From NCBI GenBank assembly GCA_004366195.1, contig ML214203.1, positions 938 through 9,272 of the forward strand: DNA of 8,335 nucleotides. The letters run 5' to 3'. The first letter of the stretch is position 1; each line of letters begins with the position of its first letter. The position numbers and the translations under genes are program-made. Under the pieces are notes generated by a model, which did not search any database, was not told where the DNA came from, and saw only the letters and a list, made by a program, of their open reading frames with translations. The DNA is from Actinomycetota bacterium (GTDB lineage Bacteria; Actinomycetota; UBA4738; HRBIN12). Of the stretch, positions 1 to 6,378 are shown in pieces.

Positions 1-2281
1 ACCCCTCCCCGCTCGAGGACCTCGCGGGCGACGGGCTCCAGCTCGGCGCGCATCTGCTCGAGCTCGGCCCGGGTCGCGACCAGGGGGATCATGATCTCCA
101 CCTTCGGGTCCAGCCCCTCGCGCTTGACCTGCGCCGCCGCCTCGCAGATCGCCCGCACCTGCATCGCGTACAGCCCCGGCTTCACGATCCCGAGCCGCAC
201 CCCGCGCAGGCCGAGCATGGGGTTGGCCTCGTGGAGCTCGCGGACCTTGGCCAGGAGCCTCCGCGCTTCCTCCAGCGGCATCCGCTCGCCCCGCACCTCG
301 ACCTCCGCCTCGCCGCGGACCTCGGCCACGGCCACCGCCACGGCGAGCTCCTCCAGGTCCGGGAGGAACTCGTGGAGCGGGGGGTCGAGGAGCCGCACCG
401 TCACCGGCAGGCCGGTCATGGCCCGGAAGATGCCGACGAAGTCCTCCCGCTGGAGCGGCAGGAGCTCGTCGTAGGCGGCCTGCTCCTCGGCGGGGGTCTC
501 GGCGAAGATCATGCGCCGGACGGCCGCCACGCGCTCCGGCCCGAGGAACATGTGCTCGGTGCGGGCGAGGCCGATGCCCTCGGCGCCCCGCTCGCGCGCG
601 TTCGTCGCCTGCTCGGGGGTGTCCGCGTTGGCCCGGACCCGCAGACGCCGTACCCGATCGGCGTGGCCCATGAGCCGCTCGAAGGCCCGCCAGATCTTCT
701 CGGCGCGCGCGGCCTCGTCGCCCTCGCGCGCCCGCTCCAGCACCGACTCCTCGAGCGGCAGCTCGCCCACGTACACGTCCCCGGTGAACCCATCGATGGT
801 GATGACGTCGCCCTCGCGGACGACCGTGCCGTTGGCGTTGAAGCTCCGCGAGGCGAGGTCGATCTTCACCGCGTCGGCGCCGCAGACGGCCGGGATCCCC
901 TCGCCGCGCGCCACGACGGCGGCGTGCGAGTTCGTACCGCCGGCGCTCGTCAGGATCCCCTGGGAGACGATCATGCCGTGGTAGTCGTCGGGCGTGGTCT
1001 CGCGCCGCACGAGGATCACGCGCTCGCCGCGGGCCGCCCAGGCCTCGGCGTCGTCGGCGGTGAAGACCACCCGGCCGGTGGCGGCGCCGCGGGGCTCGCG
1101 TTCAGGCCCTTCGCGATGGGGGTGGCGCCGTCGGCGCGCACGCGCCGCTTGAACAGCTCCTCGAGCCGATTCGCGTCCACCCGCAGGAGGGCCGTGTCCT
1201 CGTCGATCAGGCCCTCCTCGAGCATGTCGTAGGCCATGATCCACTCGGCGAAGGCCGTGCGCTTGCCGACCCGGGTCTGGAGGATCCAGAGCTTGCCCTT
1301 CTCGATGGTGAACTCGATGTCGCACATGTCCCGGTAGTGCCGTTCCAGGACGTCCATCACCCGGAGCAGCTCCCGGTACGAGGTCGGGTCGAGGCGCTCG
1401 AGCTCGGCCAGAGGGAGCGTGTTGCGGATCCCGGCCACGACGTCCTCGCCCTGGGCGTTCGGCAGGTAGTCCCCGTAGGGCACCCTCTCGCCGGTCGAGG
1501 GATCGCGGGTGAACGCCACGCCGGTGCCGGAGTCGTCCCCACGGTTGCCGAAGACCATGGCGACGACGTTCACGGCGGTGCCGAGGTCGTCGCTGATCTT
1601 GTTCTGGCGCCGGTAGTCGCGGGCCCGTTTCCCGTTCCAGCTCTTGAACACGGCCTCGATCGCGAGACGGAGCTGCTCCCGCGGATCGGCGGGGAAGTCG
1701 GCGCCGACGTGCTCGCGGTAGATGCGGCGGAACTCCTCGATCAGCCGCGCCAGGTCCTCCGCGTCGAGGTCGGTGTCCTGGGCGCCGGGGAACGTGGCCT
1801 CCTTGGCGCGCTCCAGCGCCTCCTCGAAGGCCTCGCCGGGCACGCCCATGACGATCTTGCCGAACATCTGGATGAAGCGGCGGTACGCATCGCGGGCGAA
1901 CCGGACGTCCCCGCCCGACTGCCGCGCCAGGCCCTCCACGGAGGCGTCGTTCAGGCCGAGGTTGAGGACGGTGTCCATCATCCCCGGCATCGAGAACTTC
2001 GCGCCGGAACGGACCGAGACGAGGAGCGGGTCCTCGGGGTCGCCGAGGCGGCGGCCCATCCGCTCCTCCAGGCGCGCGAGGTGTTCCTCGACCTCCTCCC
2101 ACAGGCCCTCGGGGAACTCGCCCCGGCGGAGGTACGCGATGCAGGCCTCGGTGGTGATGGTGAAGCCCGGGGGCACCGGCAGCCCCATGTTCGTCATCTC
2201 GGCGAGGTTGGCGCCCTTCCCGCCGAGGAGGTCCTTCATGTCCTTGTTGCCTTCGTGGAAGTCGTACACGTACTTCGTCAC
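1..2281 (-). CDS. ppdK: Pyruvate, phosphate dikinase, C-terminus off the left edge, interrupted by a frameshift
   Basis: PPDK interconverts pyruvate, ATP and phosphate with PEP, AMP and pyrophosphate in the cytoplasm. The GTG start at 2281 follows GGAGG (2291-2287) by 5 nt, and the protein opens directly into the family N-terminus with GGKGANLAEM (Lys22) and SVRSGA (Arg91). The ATP-grasp domain runs to about residue 340 and closes with the family's LQTR. The phosphohistidine domain holds GGTNSHAAVVARG, whose His452 is the expected phosphocarrier. The PEP/pyruvate barrel follows, with GLARTEHMF (Arg573) and VRLLDPPLHEF (Arg629). About 759 residues are visible; by family length roughly 110-120 are missing, including the catalytic Cys region. 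The frame shifts right after GLNASP (residue 397). Both halves match the family and have no other stop, so the break is either an assembly error or a recent mutation. Residue numbers after 397 assume the frame is repaired by removing two bases. Confidence 0.95.
1089..1091 (-). other. Frameshift site in ppdK
   Basis: Read on the minus strand, the codons AGC CCC (1096-1091) are followed by GC and then GGC GCC GCC ACC GGC. Removing the extra GC restores SPGAATG, which is the usual PPDK linker motif (ASPGAA-x-G), so a 2-base insertion is the simplest explanation. Adding one base would also restore the frame but would leave one extra residue. Without repair the frame continues for about 25 unrelated residues to a stop near 1016. 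The site is a run made only of G and C, where indel errors are common. Confidence 0.85.
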
Positions 2282-2390
2282 GGCTGCCTCCAGGCCGGTC
2301 CGGTCGGAGCACCAGTCTACGGAACGGCGATGGGGGACCGGCCGACCGCCAGAACCTGGTACGGTTGGGGCTCGGCGAAGGGAGGGCACC
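2282..2390. promoter_or_regulatory. Divergent promoter region between ppdK and the cupin gene
   Basis: This 109-bp gap separates two divergently transcribed genes and so should carry both promoters. Candidate -10 hexamers of the actinobacterial TAnnnT type are TAGACT on the minus strand (2319-2314, 33 nt before the ppdK start) and TACGGT on the plus strand (2360-2365, 26 nt before the cupin start). I found no convincing -35 element for either. The promoter role is inferred from position; the hexamers are weak evidence. Confidence 0.4.
2287..2291 (-). promoter_or_regulatory. Ribosome binding site of ppdK
   Basis: GGAGG on the minus strand, 5 nt before the GTG at 2281. It decides the start: the open frame continues upstream beyond 2700, but that part is antisense to the cupin gene and has no similarity to PPDK. 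Confidence 0.8.
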
Positions 2391-2744
2391 ATGGCAGGGA
2401 TCGTGAACCTCGCCGCGGGCGAGGTCCGCACGTTCGAGCACGGCACGGCGGAGATCGCGACGACGGGGACGATCACCGTCTCCCGCCTCACGTTCCGGCC
2501 CGGCTGGCGCTGGTCCAACGACGTGAGGCCGGTCGCGGGGACGGGGTCGTGCATGGTCCACCACAAGGGCGTCACGATCTCCGGACGGCTCCACGTCGTG
2601 ATGGACGACGGGAGCGAGTTCGAGATCGGCGCCGGCGACGTCGGCGAGATCCCGCCCGGGCACGACGCCTGGGTGGTCGGCGACGAGCCCTGGGTCGGCG
2701 TCGACTTCTCCGACGACATGGCCACCTACGCGACCCCCGCGTAG
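2391..2744 (+). CDS. Small single-domain cupin protein
   Basis: A 117-aa cytoplasmic protein with no signal peptide. The ATG at 2391 is preceded by GGGAGG (2381-2386) at 5-nt spacing. The fold is read from FRPGWRWSNDVRPVAG (residues 35-50), the paired histidines H57-H58, SGRLHVVMDDG (64-74) and GDVGEIPPGHDAWVVGDEP (82-100). The last segment is a typical second cupin motif in which His91 is a probable metal ligand. The pattern resembles short stand-alone cupin_2 proteins common in Actinobacteria, which may bind metal or a small ligand. I cannot assign a substrate. It stands alone on the plus strand between ppdK and the M23 peptidase gene, diverging from the first and converging on the second, so it is probably its own transcription unit. 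The stop is TAG at 2742-2744. Confidence 0.88.
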   Translation: MAGIVNLAAGEVRTFEHGTAEIATTGTITVSRLTFRPGWRWSNDVRPVAGTGSCMVHHKGVTISGRLHVVMDDGSEFEIGAGDVGEIPPGHDAWVVGDEPWVGVDFSDDMATYATPA

Positions 2745-2764
2745 GGCGCTCCGCGCGATCGAGC

Positions 2765-2780
2765 CGGGGCCGGGGCCCCG
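2765..2780. terminator. Possible GC-rich hairpin between convergent genes
   Basis: CGGGG (2765-2769) can pair with CCCCG (2776-2780) around a 6-nt loop, in the 44-bp gap between the cupin stop and the M23 peptidase stop. A terminator for either or both genes would be expected here. There is no T-run on either strand, and short G/C stems arise easily at this composition, so the call rests mainly on position. GGGCGCTC also occurs twice around it as a direct repeat (2744-2751 and 2783-2790). Confidence 0.3.
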
Positions 2781-2788
2781 AGGGGCGC

Positions 2789-4096
2789 TCAGCAGACGGC
2801 GTTGAGGAACGGGAAGGGGTTCACCGCCTCGCCACCGAGCGGGTGGTACTCGAAGTGCAGGTGGGGGCCGGAGGCGTTACCCGTGCTGCCCACGTAGCCG
2901 ATAACGTCGCCGGCCCGGACCTCGCCGAGCGCTCCTCGCTCGGAGAGGTGCGCCCCATACACGTAGCCCGCGTCTCCGATCACCTTCACGGCGATCCCCC
3001 CGAGGGGGTTGTCCGCGACCACCGCGACCCCGTCGAAGGGTGCTCGGACGGGCGTGCCCGGCGGCGCGAAGATGTCGATCCCCTGGTGCAGGTGGAACCC
3101 GCCGCTCCAGCGAGGGGCATGCCAGCTCTCGGCGTAGGCCATCGGCTGGTCCACCGGGCAGACGCGCAGCACGCCGTCGAGGGCAATCTCGACCTCCCCG
3201 ACGAGGTCGGGGGCCTGGCCGAGCCTCGCCGCGACCAGGAGCTCGGCGACGGCCATCTCCTCGGTGAGGGCTCGGTTCGCCCGCCGCACGCCGCGCAACC
3301 CGTCCCGGAGGCGGTCGAGCACCCCCCGCAGGTCGGAGGCTTCCTGGAGGAGCTCGCGCTCGCGGGTCCGGAGCTCCTCGCGGGCCCGATCGATCCGCGC
3401 CAGCTGCTCGCGGGCTCGGGCGATGAGGACATCGGCGTCCCTCGCGAGCTCGCCGTCGGCGAGCGCCTCGGCCCCGAGCGTCGCCGCGCTGGCCGTCGCC
3501 TCGGCGAGCTCGGCCCGCACCCGCCGCTCCTGGGCGGCGAGGGCGACGACCTCCTCGCGGAGGCCGGCGAGCAGCCCGCGCACCTCCACCATGCGTCGCT
3601 CGGTCGCCGCTCGCTCGGCGAGGATCGCGATCCCGAGCCGGTCGTTGGCCCGCATGGCCTTGCCCACCACGACGAGCGGGGCCCGCAGGTCGGCCAGGGT
3701 CTCCGGCACCGCGGGGTGGCCGGGGACCCGCCCGGTCTCGACGACCTCGGCCGCGACCTCGCGCCGACGTTCGCGGACCACCTCGAAAGCTCGGAGGCGA
3801 CGCTCCGTCTGCGCGACCGCGTCCCGAAGGGCTCCGAGCCGTACCCCCAGGGCCTCAGCCCGCACCTCGAGATCGGTCACGGCCGCGGCCGTGAGGTCGA
3901 GCCGGGCGTCGACGCGCAGCAAGGCACCCCGGATCGCCACGAGGCGGACGTCGGGCCCGACCAGGGCGCTCCCCCGCACGCCGCCCGCGAGCACGACGGC
4001 GCCGACGAGCAGGACCGCGACCCCGAGCCGCGATCCGCTCAGGAGAGCTCGTCGACGCGCAGGATCCCGCCGGTCGCGTCCACCTCGGCGCTGCAT
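2789..4096 (-). CDS. Membrane-anchored or exported coiled-coil M23 (LytM-type) metalloendopeptidase
   Basis: A 435-aa protein predicted to act in the cell wall. The N-terminus is arginine-rich and includes RRRALL (14-19), followed by a hydrophobic stretch at about 24-40 that serves as signal peptide or anchor. Charged heptad-like sequence, probably coiled coil, covers about 70-120 and 160-290. The C-terminal M23 domain (about 312-425) has every expected residue: HQGID (His337, Asp341), YGAHL (His383) and GPHLHFE (His412, His414), the zinc ligands and catalytic histidines of peptidoglycan-cleaving M23 enzymes. The coiled-coil plus LytM layout resembles EnvC- or PcsB-like division hydrolases, but orthology is not shown. 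The start is uncertain. ATG at 4096 overlaps the upstream gene by 58 bp, and a CTG at 4042 overlapping that gene's stop would give a shorter n-region before the same hydrophobic stretch. The Zn site predicts an active enzyme. Confidence 0.9.
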   Translation of the reverse strand: MQRRGGRDRRDPARRRALLSGSRLGVAVLLVGAVVLAGGVRGSALVGPDVRLVAIRGALLRVDARLDLTAAAVTDLEVRAEALGVRLGALRDAVAQTERRLRAFEVVRERRREVAAEVVETGRVPGHPAVPETLADLRAPLVVVGKAMRANDRLGIAILAERAATERRMVEVRGLLAGLREEVVALAAQERRVRAELAEATASAATLGAEALADGELARDADVLIARAREQLARIDRAREELRTRERELLQEASDLRGVLDRLRDGLRGVRRANRALTEEMAVAELLVAARLGQAPDLVGEVEIALDGVLRVCPVDQPMAYAESWHAPRWSGGFHLHQGIDIFAPPGTPVRAPFDGVAVVADNPLGGIAVKVIGDAGYVYGAHLSERGALGEVRAGDVIGYVGSTGNASGPHLHFEYHPLGGEAVNPFPFLNAVC

Positions 4097-4788
4097 ACGA
4101 ACCCCCAGGTCTGCCCCGGCCGCCAGTCCTGCTTGTTGTCCATGCTCGTCGCGAGCAGGCGGCCGTCGCGGTCGAGGAACGAGCATCCGAGCTGGGCGTA
4201 GGAGATCACCTCGCCGCTCGTGTTCTCGGCGATCCCGATCAGGTCCGAGTACCCGTAGGCGTGCGTGAGCTGGACGTCGTAGATCCGGACCATCCCCTCG
4301 TACCCCGTGACCTCGACGCTCACCTCGCGCCCGTTCGGCACGTACACGGTCTCGGTCACCGTCTCGGTCACGGTCTCCGTCCGCACGACGGTGCGGACCT
4401 TCGCCTTCCGCAGGTCGGCGAGGCGCCGGCGGAGCTCCTCGATGCGGGCCGCGAGCTCGGCCACGCGCGCCTCGGCCGCCTCGGCGCGAGCCAGCGTCGT
4501 GCCCAGCTCGCCCTGGAGGGACGCGACCCGCTCCCGCAGGCCCTCGGCCTCGCGCCGCGTGTCCCCGATCGCGACCGCGGCGACCCCCACCGCGGAGGCC
4601 GCGAGCGCCAGGGCGAGCGCCCCCGCGAGCCACCGCCTCCATCGCCTCGGTCGGCGCCGGACCGGGGACCGGGGGCCTCGCCGCTGGGCGAGCTCCTCCT
4701 CGAACAGGTCGCGGCTCACCATCAGCAGGCCCATGCCGGGGAGCATCGGGTCCGGCGGTCTGGGCGGCGCCTCCAGCGTGGACCTCAT
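4039..4788 (-). CDS. Bitopic membrane protein with coiled coil and C-terminal extracellular beta domain
   Basis: A 249-aa protein of unassigned function. Residues 1-53 are a proline- and arginine-rich cytoplasmic tail ending in a basic cluster (about 44-52). One transmembrane helix lies at about 54-74, then a heptad-rich coiled coil (about 78-130), a TETV repeat linker (about 136-150), and a C-terminal domain (about 155-249). That domain, with DVQLTHAYGYSDLIGIAENTS followed by FLDRDGRLLATS and RPGQTWGF, resembles FxLYD-type extracellular domains in pattern (exposed beta strands, a 'D-x-D-G' turn, a 'PG' turn). Cys202 and Cys232 could form a disulfide. The positive-inside rule puts the C-terminus outside. 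The next gene begins inside this one, so the two are probably translated together and the products may act together; that is inference. The ATG at 4788 lacks a strong Shine-Dalgarno, and ATGs at codons 15 and 19 are alternatives. Confidence 0.8.
   Translation of the reverse strand: MRSTLEAPPRPPDPMLPGMGLLMVSRDLFEEELAQRRGPRSPVRRRPRRWRRWLAGALALALAASAVGVAAVAIGDTRREAEGLRERVASLQGELGTTLARAEAAEARVAELAARIEELRRRLADLRKAKVRTVVRTETVTETVTETVYVPNGREVSVEVTGYEGMVRIYDVQLTHAYGYSDLIGIAENTSGEVISYAQLGCSFLDRDGRLLATSMDNKQDWRPGQTWGFVCSAEVDATGGILRVDELS
4345..4380 (-). repeat. Three 12-bp tandem repeats inside a coding sequence
   Basis: Three near-identical 12-bp units on the plus strand (4345-4356, 4357-4368, 4369-4380), each one base away from CACGGTCTCGGT or equal to it, encode the TETV repeat on the minus strand. 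They connect the coiled coil to the C-terminal domain of the bitopic membrane protein. The whole-codon period means that copy-number change would lengthen or shorten the linker without breaking the frame. Confidence 0.8.
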
Positions 4789-4832
4789 GCCTGCAGCGTC
4801 GCAGCGCCCGGACGGGCTGGGGTGAGTCGAGG

Positions 4833-4852
4833 AGCCCGCGCCGCGCGGGGCT
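4833..4852 (-). terminator. Possible hairpin after the lipoprotein metallopeptidase gene
   Basis: AGCCCGCG (4833-4840) can pair with CGCGGGGCT (4844-4852) around a 3-nt loop if one G is bulged, giving an 8-bp stem that begins at the metallopeptidase stop codon. It lies in the 63-bp gap before the next gene. There is no T-run after it on the minus strand, so it may be an attenuating or RNA-processing hairpin, or chance in G/C-rich sequence. I see no clear promoter in the rest of the gap. Confidence 0.3.
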
Positions 4853-6162
4853 TAGGTCCCGGACCCGAGGGCGGCGCGCAGGACCCCGAGGGTCGCGGGG
4901 TCGCTCGCGAAGAGCGCCCGCACCCCCGAGCCCTCGACCGGGAGGACCTCGGCCGCCCCCCCGCCGGCCGCGATCCAGTCCTCCAGCGCCCGGGCGAAGG
5001 CCGCGGCCTCTCCGGGCGCGTCCCACGTCGTGGCGAGGACCACGGCGACGCGCTCGCCGTCCGTCCACGCCCGGTACAGACCGCCGTCCCAGCCCGCGGC
5101 GGCCTCGGAGGCGGTCGAACCCGGCAGGCGCAGACCGAGCGCGAGCGAGAGCCACGCCTCCCCCACCTCCTGGACGTCCAGATCTCGCCACCCCGGCCCG
5201 AGGGCCGGTCCGAGGTCCGGCACGTCCACCGGCGTCGGCACGTCGTCCGGGTAGCGGTCGGGGTGGATGATCTGCTCGGTCGAGACCGGCAGCTCGCGGA
5301 AGGCCTCGTCCACCGCGCCCACGCCGCCCCGTCCGACGAGGGCCGCGACGAACGTCTGACCGGCCGTGTACGGCCAGATCTGCTGCCGCTCGATGAACGG
5401 ATCGACCGACGGCGTCTCCTCCCCCAGGCCGGTCGCGAGCTCGAGCTGCTCCTGCGGCGTGAGCTCCTGGAGCGCGTACCGGGTCATGAAGAACGTCGCG
5501 TCCCCCTCGGTGAGGGCGACGGCCGCCGTCGTGGCCTCGTCCCGGCACGACGTCATGAGCTGGTCGATCCGCTCGAGGCCGAAGTTCTGGTCGTCGAGGG
5601 CGTGGACGAGCTCGTGGGCGAGCGTGACCCGTTCCCTGGGCGTGGGGTCCTCCGTGCCGATGAACCGGAGCTCTCCGGTCAGCGTGTCGTAGTAGCCGAT
5701 CACCTGCCCGGAGACGAAGCGCTCCAGCTCGCCCCGGATGCTCACGCCCTCCCCGATCACCCCGATCGTCGCCCACGCGAGGCTGCGGCGCTCCAGCAGC
5801 TCCCGGGGGAAGGCGTAGTCGAAGGATCCCTCGAGCCCCTCGACCAGCTCCCTCGGGGTCACGGCCTCGGCCACCACCGGCTCGGTGAACGAGAGGCCCC
5901 GGAGCCGCTCCACGGCGTCCATCGTCTCGGCAATCACCGGCGGCGTCGGCCCCTCCGGCGGGACGCGCTCGCTCCCCGGCGGCGGCCCGTAGTCGCACAG
6001 CTGGCGGAGCGCCCGCTCCGCGGAGCCCCGGGCCGGCGGGCTCGGGCTGGGTGAGGTGGGCGGCGACGTCGTGGCGGCGCCCTCGCGCTCGCCGCCGCTC
6101 CCCACGCACGCCGCGGCGGCGAGCGCCAGCGCGAGGACCGACGCGAGGGCCGAGCGCCTCAC
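4852..6162 (-). CDS. Lipoprotein zinc metallopeptidase (HExxH, gluzincin-like)
   Basis: A 436-aa predicted lipoprotein. The signal peptide is basic at MRR and hydrophobic over about 5-18, with Cys19 after AAA as the probable lipid-attachment site, followed by a Ser/Pro/Thr-rich linker (about 30-45) typical of surface-tethered proteins. The catalytic motif is AHELVHALDDQNF with H183-E184-L-V-H187. ALTEGDATFFM follows about 30 residues later, where Glu219 is the likely third zinc ligand, as in gluzincins. The downstream segments IWPYTAGQTFVAAL and STEQIIHPDRYP also occur, to my recollection, in a family of uncharacterised actinobacterial exported metallopeptidases. Substrate unknown. The start is GTG at 6162: it overlaps the preceding stop as GTGA, has AAGGG at 6-nt spacing, and alone gives a signal peptide at the N-terminus. 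An upstream start at 6372 would add 70 arginine-rich residues antiparallel in sense to no known domain and is unlikely. Confidence 0.9.
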   Translation of the reverse strand: MRRSALASVLALALAAAACVGSGGEREGAATTSPPTSPSPSPPARGSAERALRQLCDYGPPPGSERVPPEGPTPPVIAETMDAVERLRGLSFTEPVVAEAVTPRELVEGLEGSFDYAFPRELLERRSLAWATIGVIGEGVSIRGELERFVSGQVIGYYDTLTGELRFIGTEDPTPRERVTLAHELVHALDDQNFGLERIDQLMTSCRDEATTAAVALTEGDATFFMTRYALQELTPQEQLELATGLGEETPSVDPFIERQQIWPYTAGQTFVAALVGRGGVGAVDEAFRELPVSTEQIIHPDRYPDDVPTPVDVPDLGPALGPGWRDLDVQEVGEAWLSLALGLRLPGSTASEAAAGWDGGLYRAWTDGERVAVVLATTWDAPGEAAAFARALEDWIAAGGGAAEVLPVEGSGVRALFASDPATLGVLRAALGSGT

Positions 6163-6368
6163 CCCGAACCCTTCCCGGGCACGAGGAGCGAGGCGACCGC
6201 GAGCGCCGCGGCGAGGAGCGACAGCGCCGAGGAGGCGAAGAGCAGCCCCATCCCCCGCAGCTGCTCGAGCACGGACGCCGCGAGGAGCCCCGCCGCGAGC
6301 AGCAGGACCCCGAACGAGCCGGCGTACAGACCGAGCGCGAGGCGGCTCGGCCGCCCGCCGCGCCTCAC
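6159..6368 (-). CDS. Small membrane protein with two predicted helices
   Basis: A 69-aa protein that I do not recognise. It has a basic N-terminus (MRRGGRPSR), a hydrophobic helix at about 10-32, a short polar turn with Glu35 and Arg38, a second helix at about 40-63, and a short basic tail. The positive-inside rule places both termini in the cytoplasm. The start is GTG at 6368, preceded by GAGGGGG (6380-6374) at 5-nt spacing; this Shine-Dalgarno overlaps the glyS stop codon. The end overlaps the metallopeptidase start as GTGA, so the two are probably translationally coupled. Good ribosome binding site, tight spacing on both sides and clean hydrophobic pattern support a real gene despite its size. 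It may be an integral membrane partner of the lipoprotein, but nothing in the sequence proves that. Confidence 0.75.
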   Translation of the reverse strand: MRRGGRPSRLALGLYAGSFGVLLLAAGLLAASVLEQLRGMGLLFASSALSLLAAALAVASLLVPGKGSG

Positions 6369-6378
6369 CCACGCCCCC

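Noticed and set aside
1016..1091. Programmed frameshift in ppdK
   Set aside because: There is no slippery heptamer of known type followed by a convincing downstream structure, and ppdK is not known to use one; an indel error or mutation is simpler.
231..1232. A 333-codon plus-strand frame within ppdK
   Set aside because: Antisense to the PPDK phosphohistidine and PEP domains, whose codons can be followed residue by residue on the minus strand.
2282..2725. N-terminal extension of PPDK to 2725
   Set aside because: The family N-terminus begins at 2281 after a good Shine-Dalgarno; the extension is antisense to the cupin gene.
1337..4201. A 954-codon open frame on the plus strand across ppdK, the cupin gene and the M23 gene
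   Set aside because: It is antisense to three genes with clear family motifs, and its translation is arginine-, glycine- and histidine-rich with no recognisable domain. Long antisense frames are normal at this GC content.
4261..6054. A 597-codon open frame on the plus strand
   Set aside because: Antisense to the bitopic membrane protein and the lipoprotein metallopeptidase. Composition is that of a shadow frame and no motif is present.
4097..6109. N-terminal extension of the M23 peptidase frame to 6109
   Set aside because: The open frame continues, but the extension is the metallopeptidase and bitopic-protein genes read in the wrong phase; it would produce over 670 low-complexity residues before the signal-like segment.
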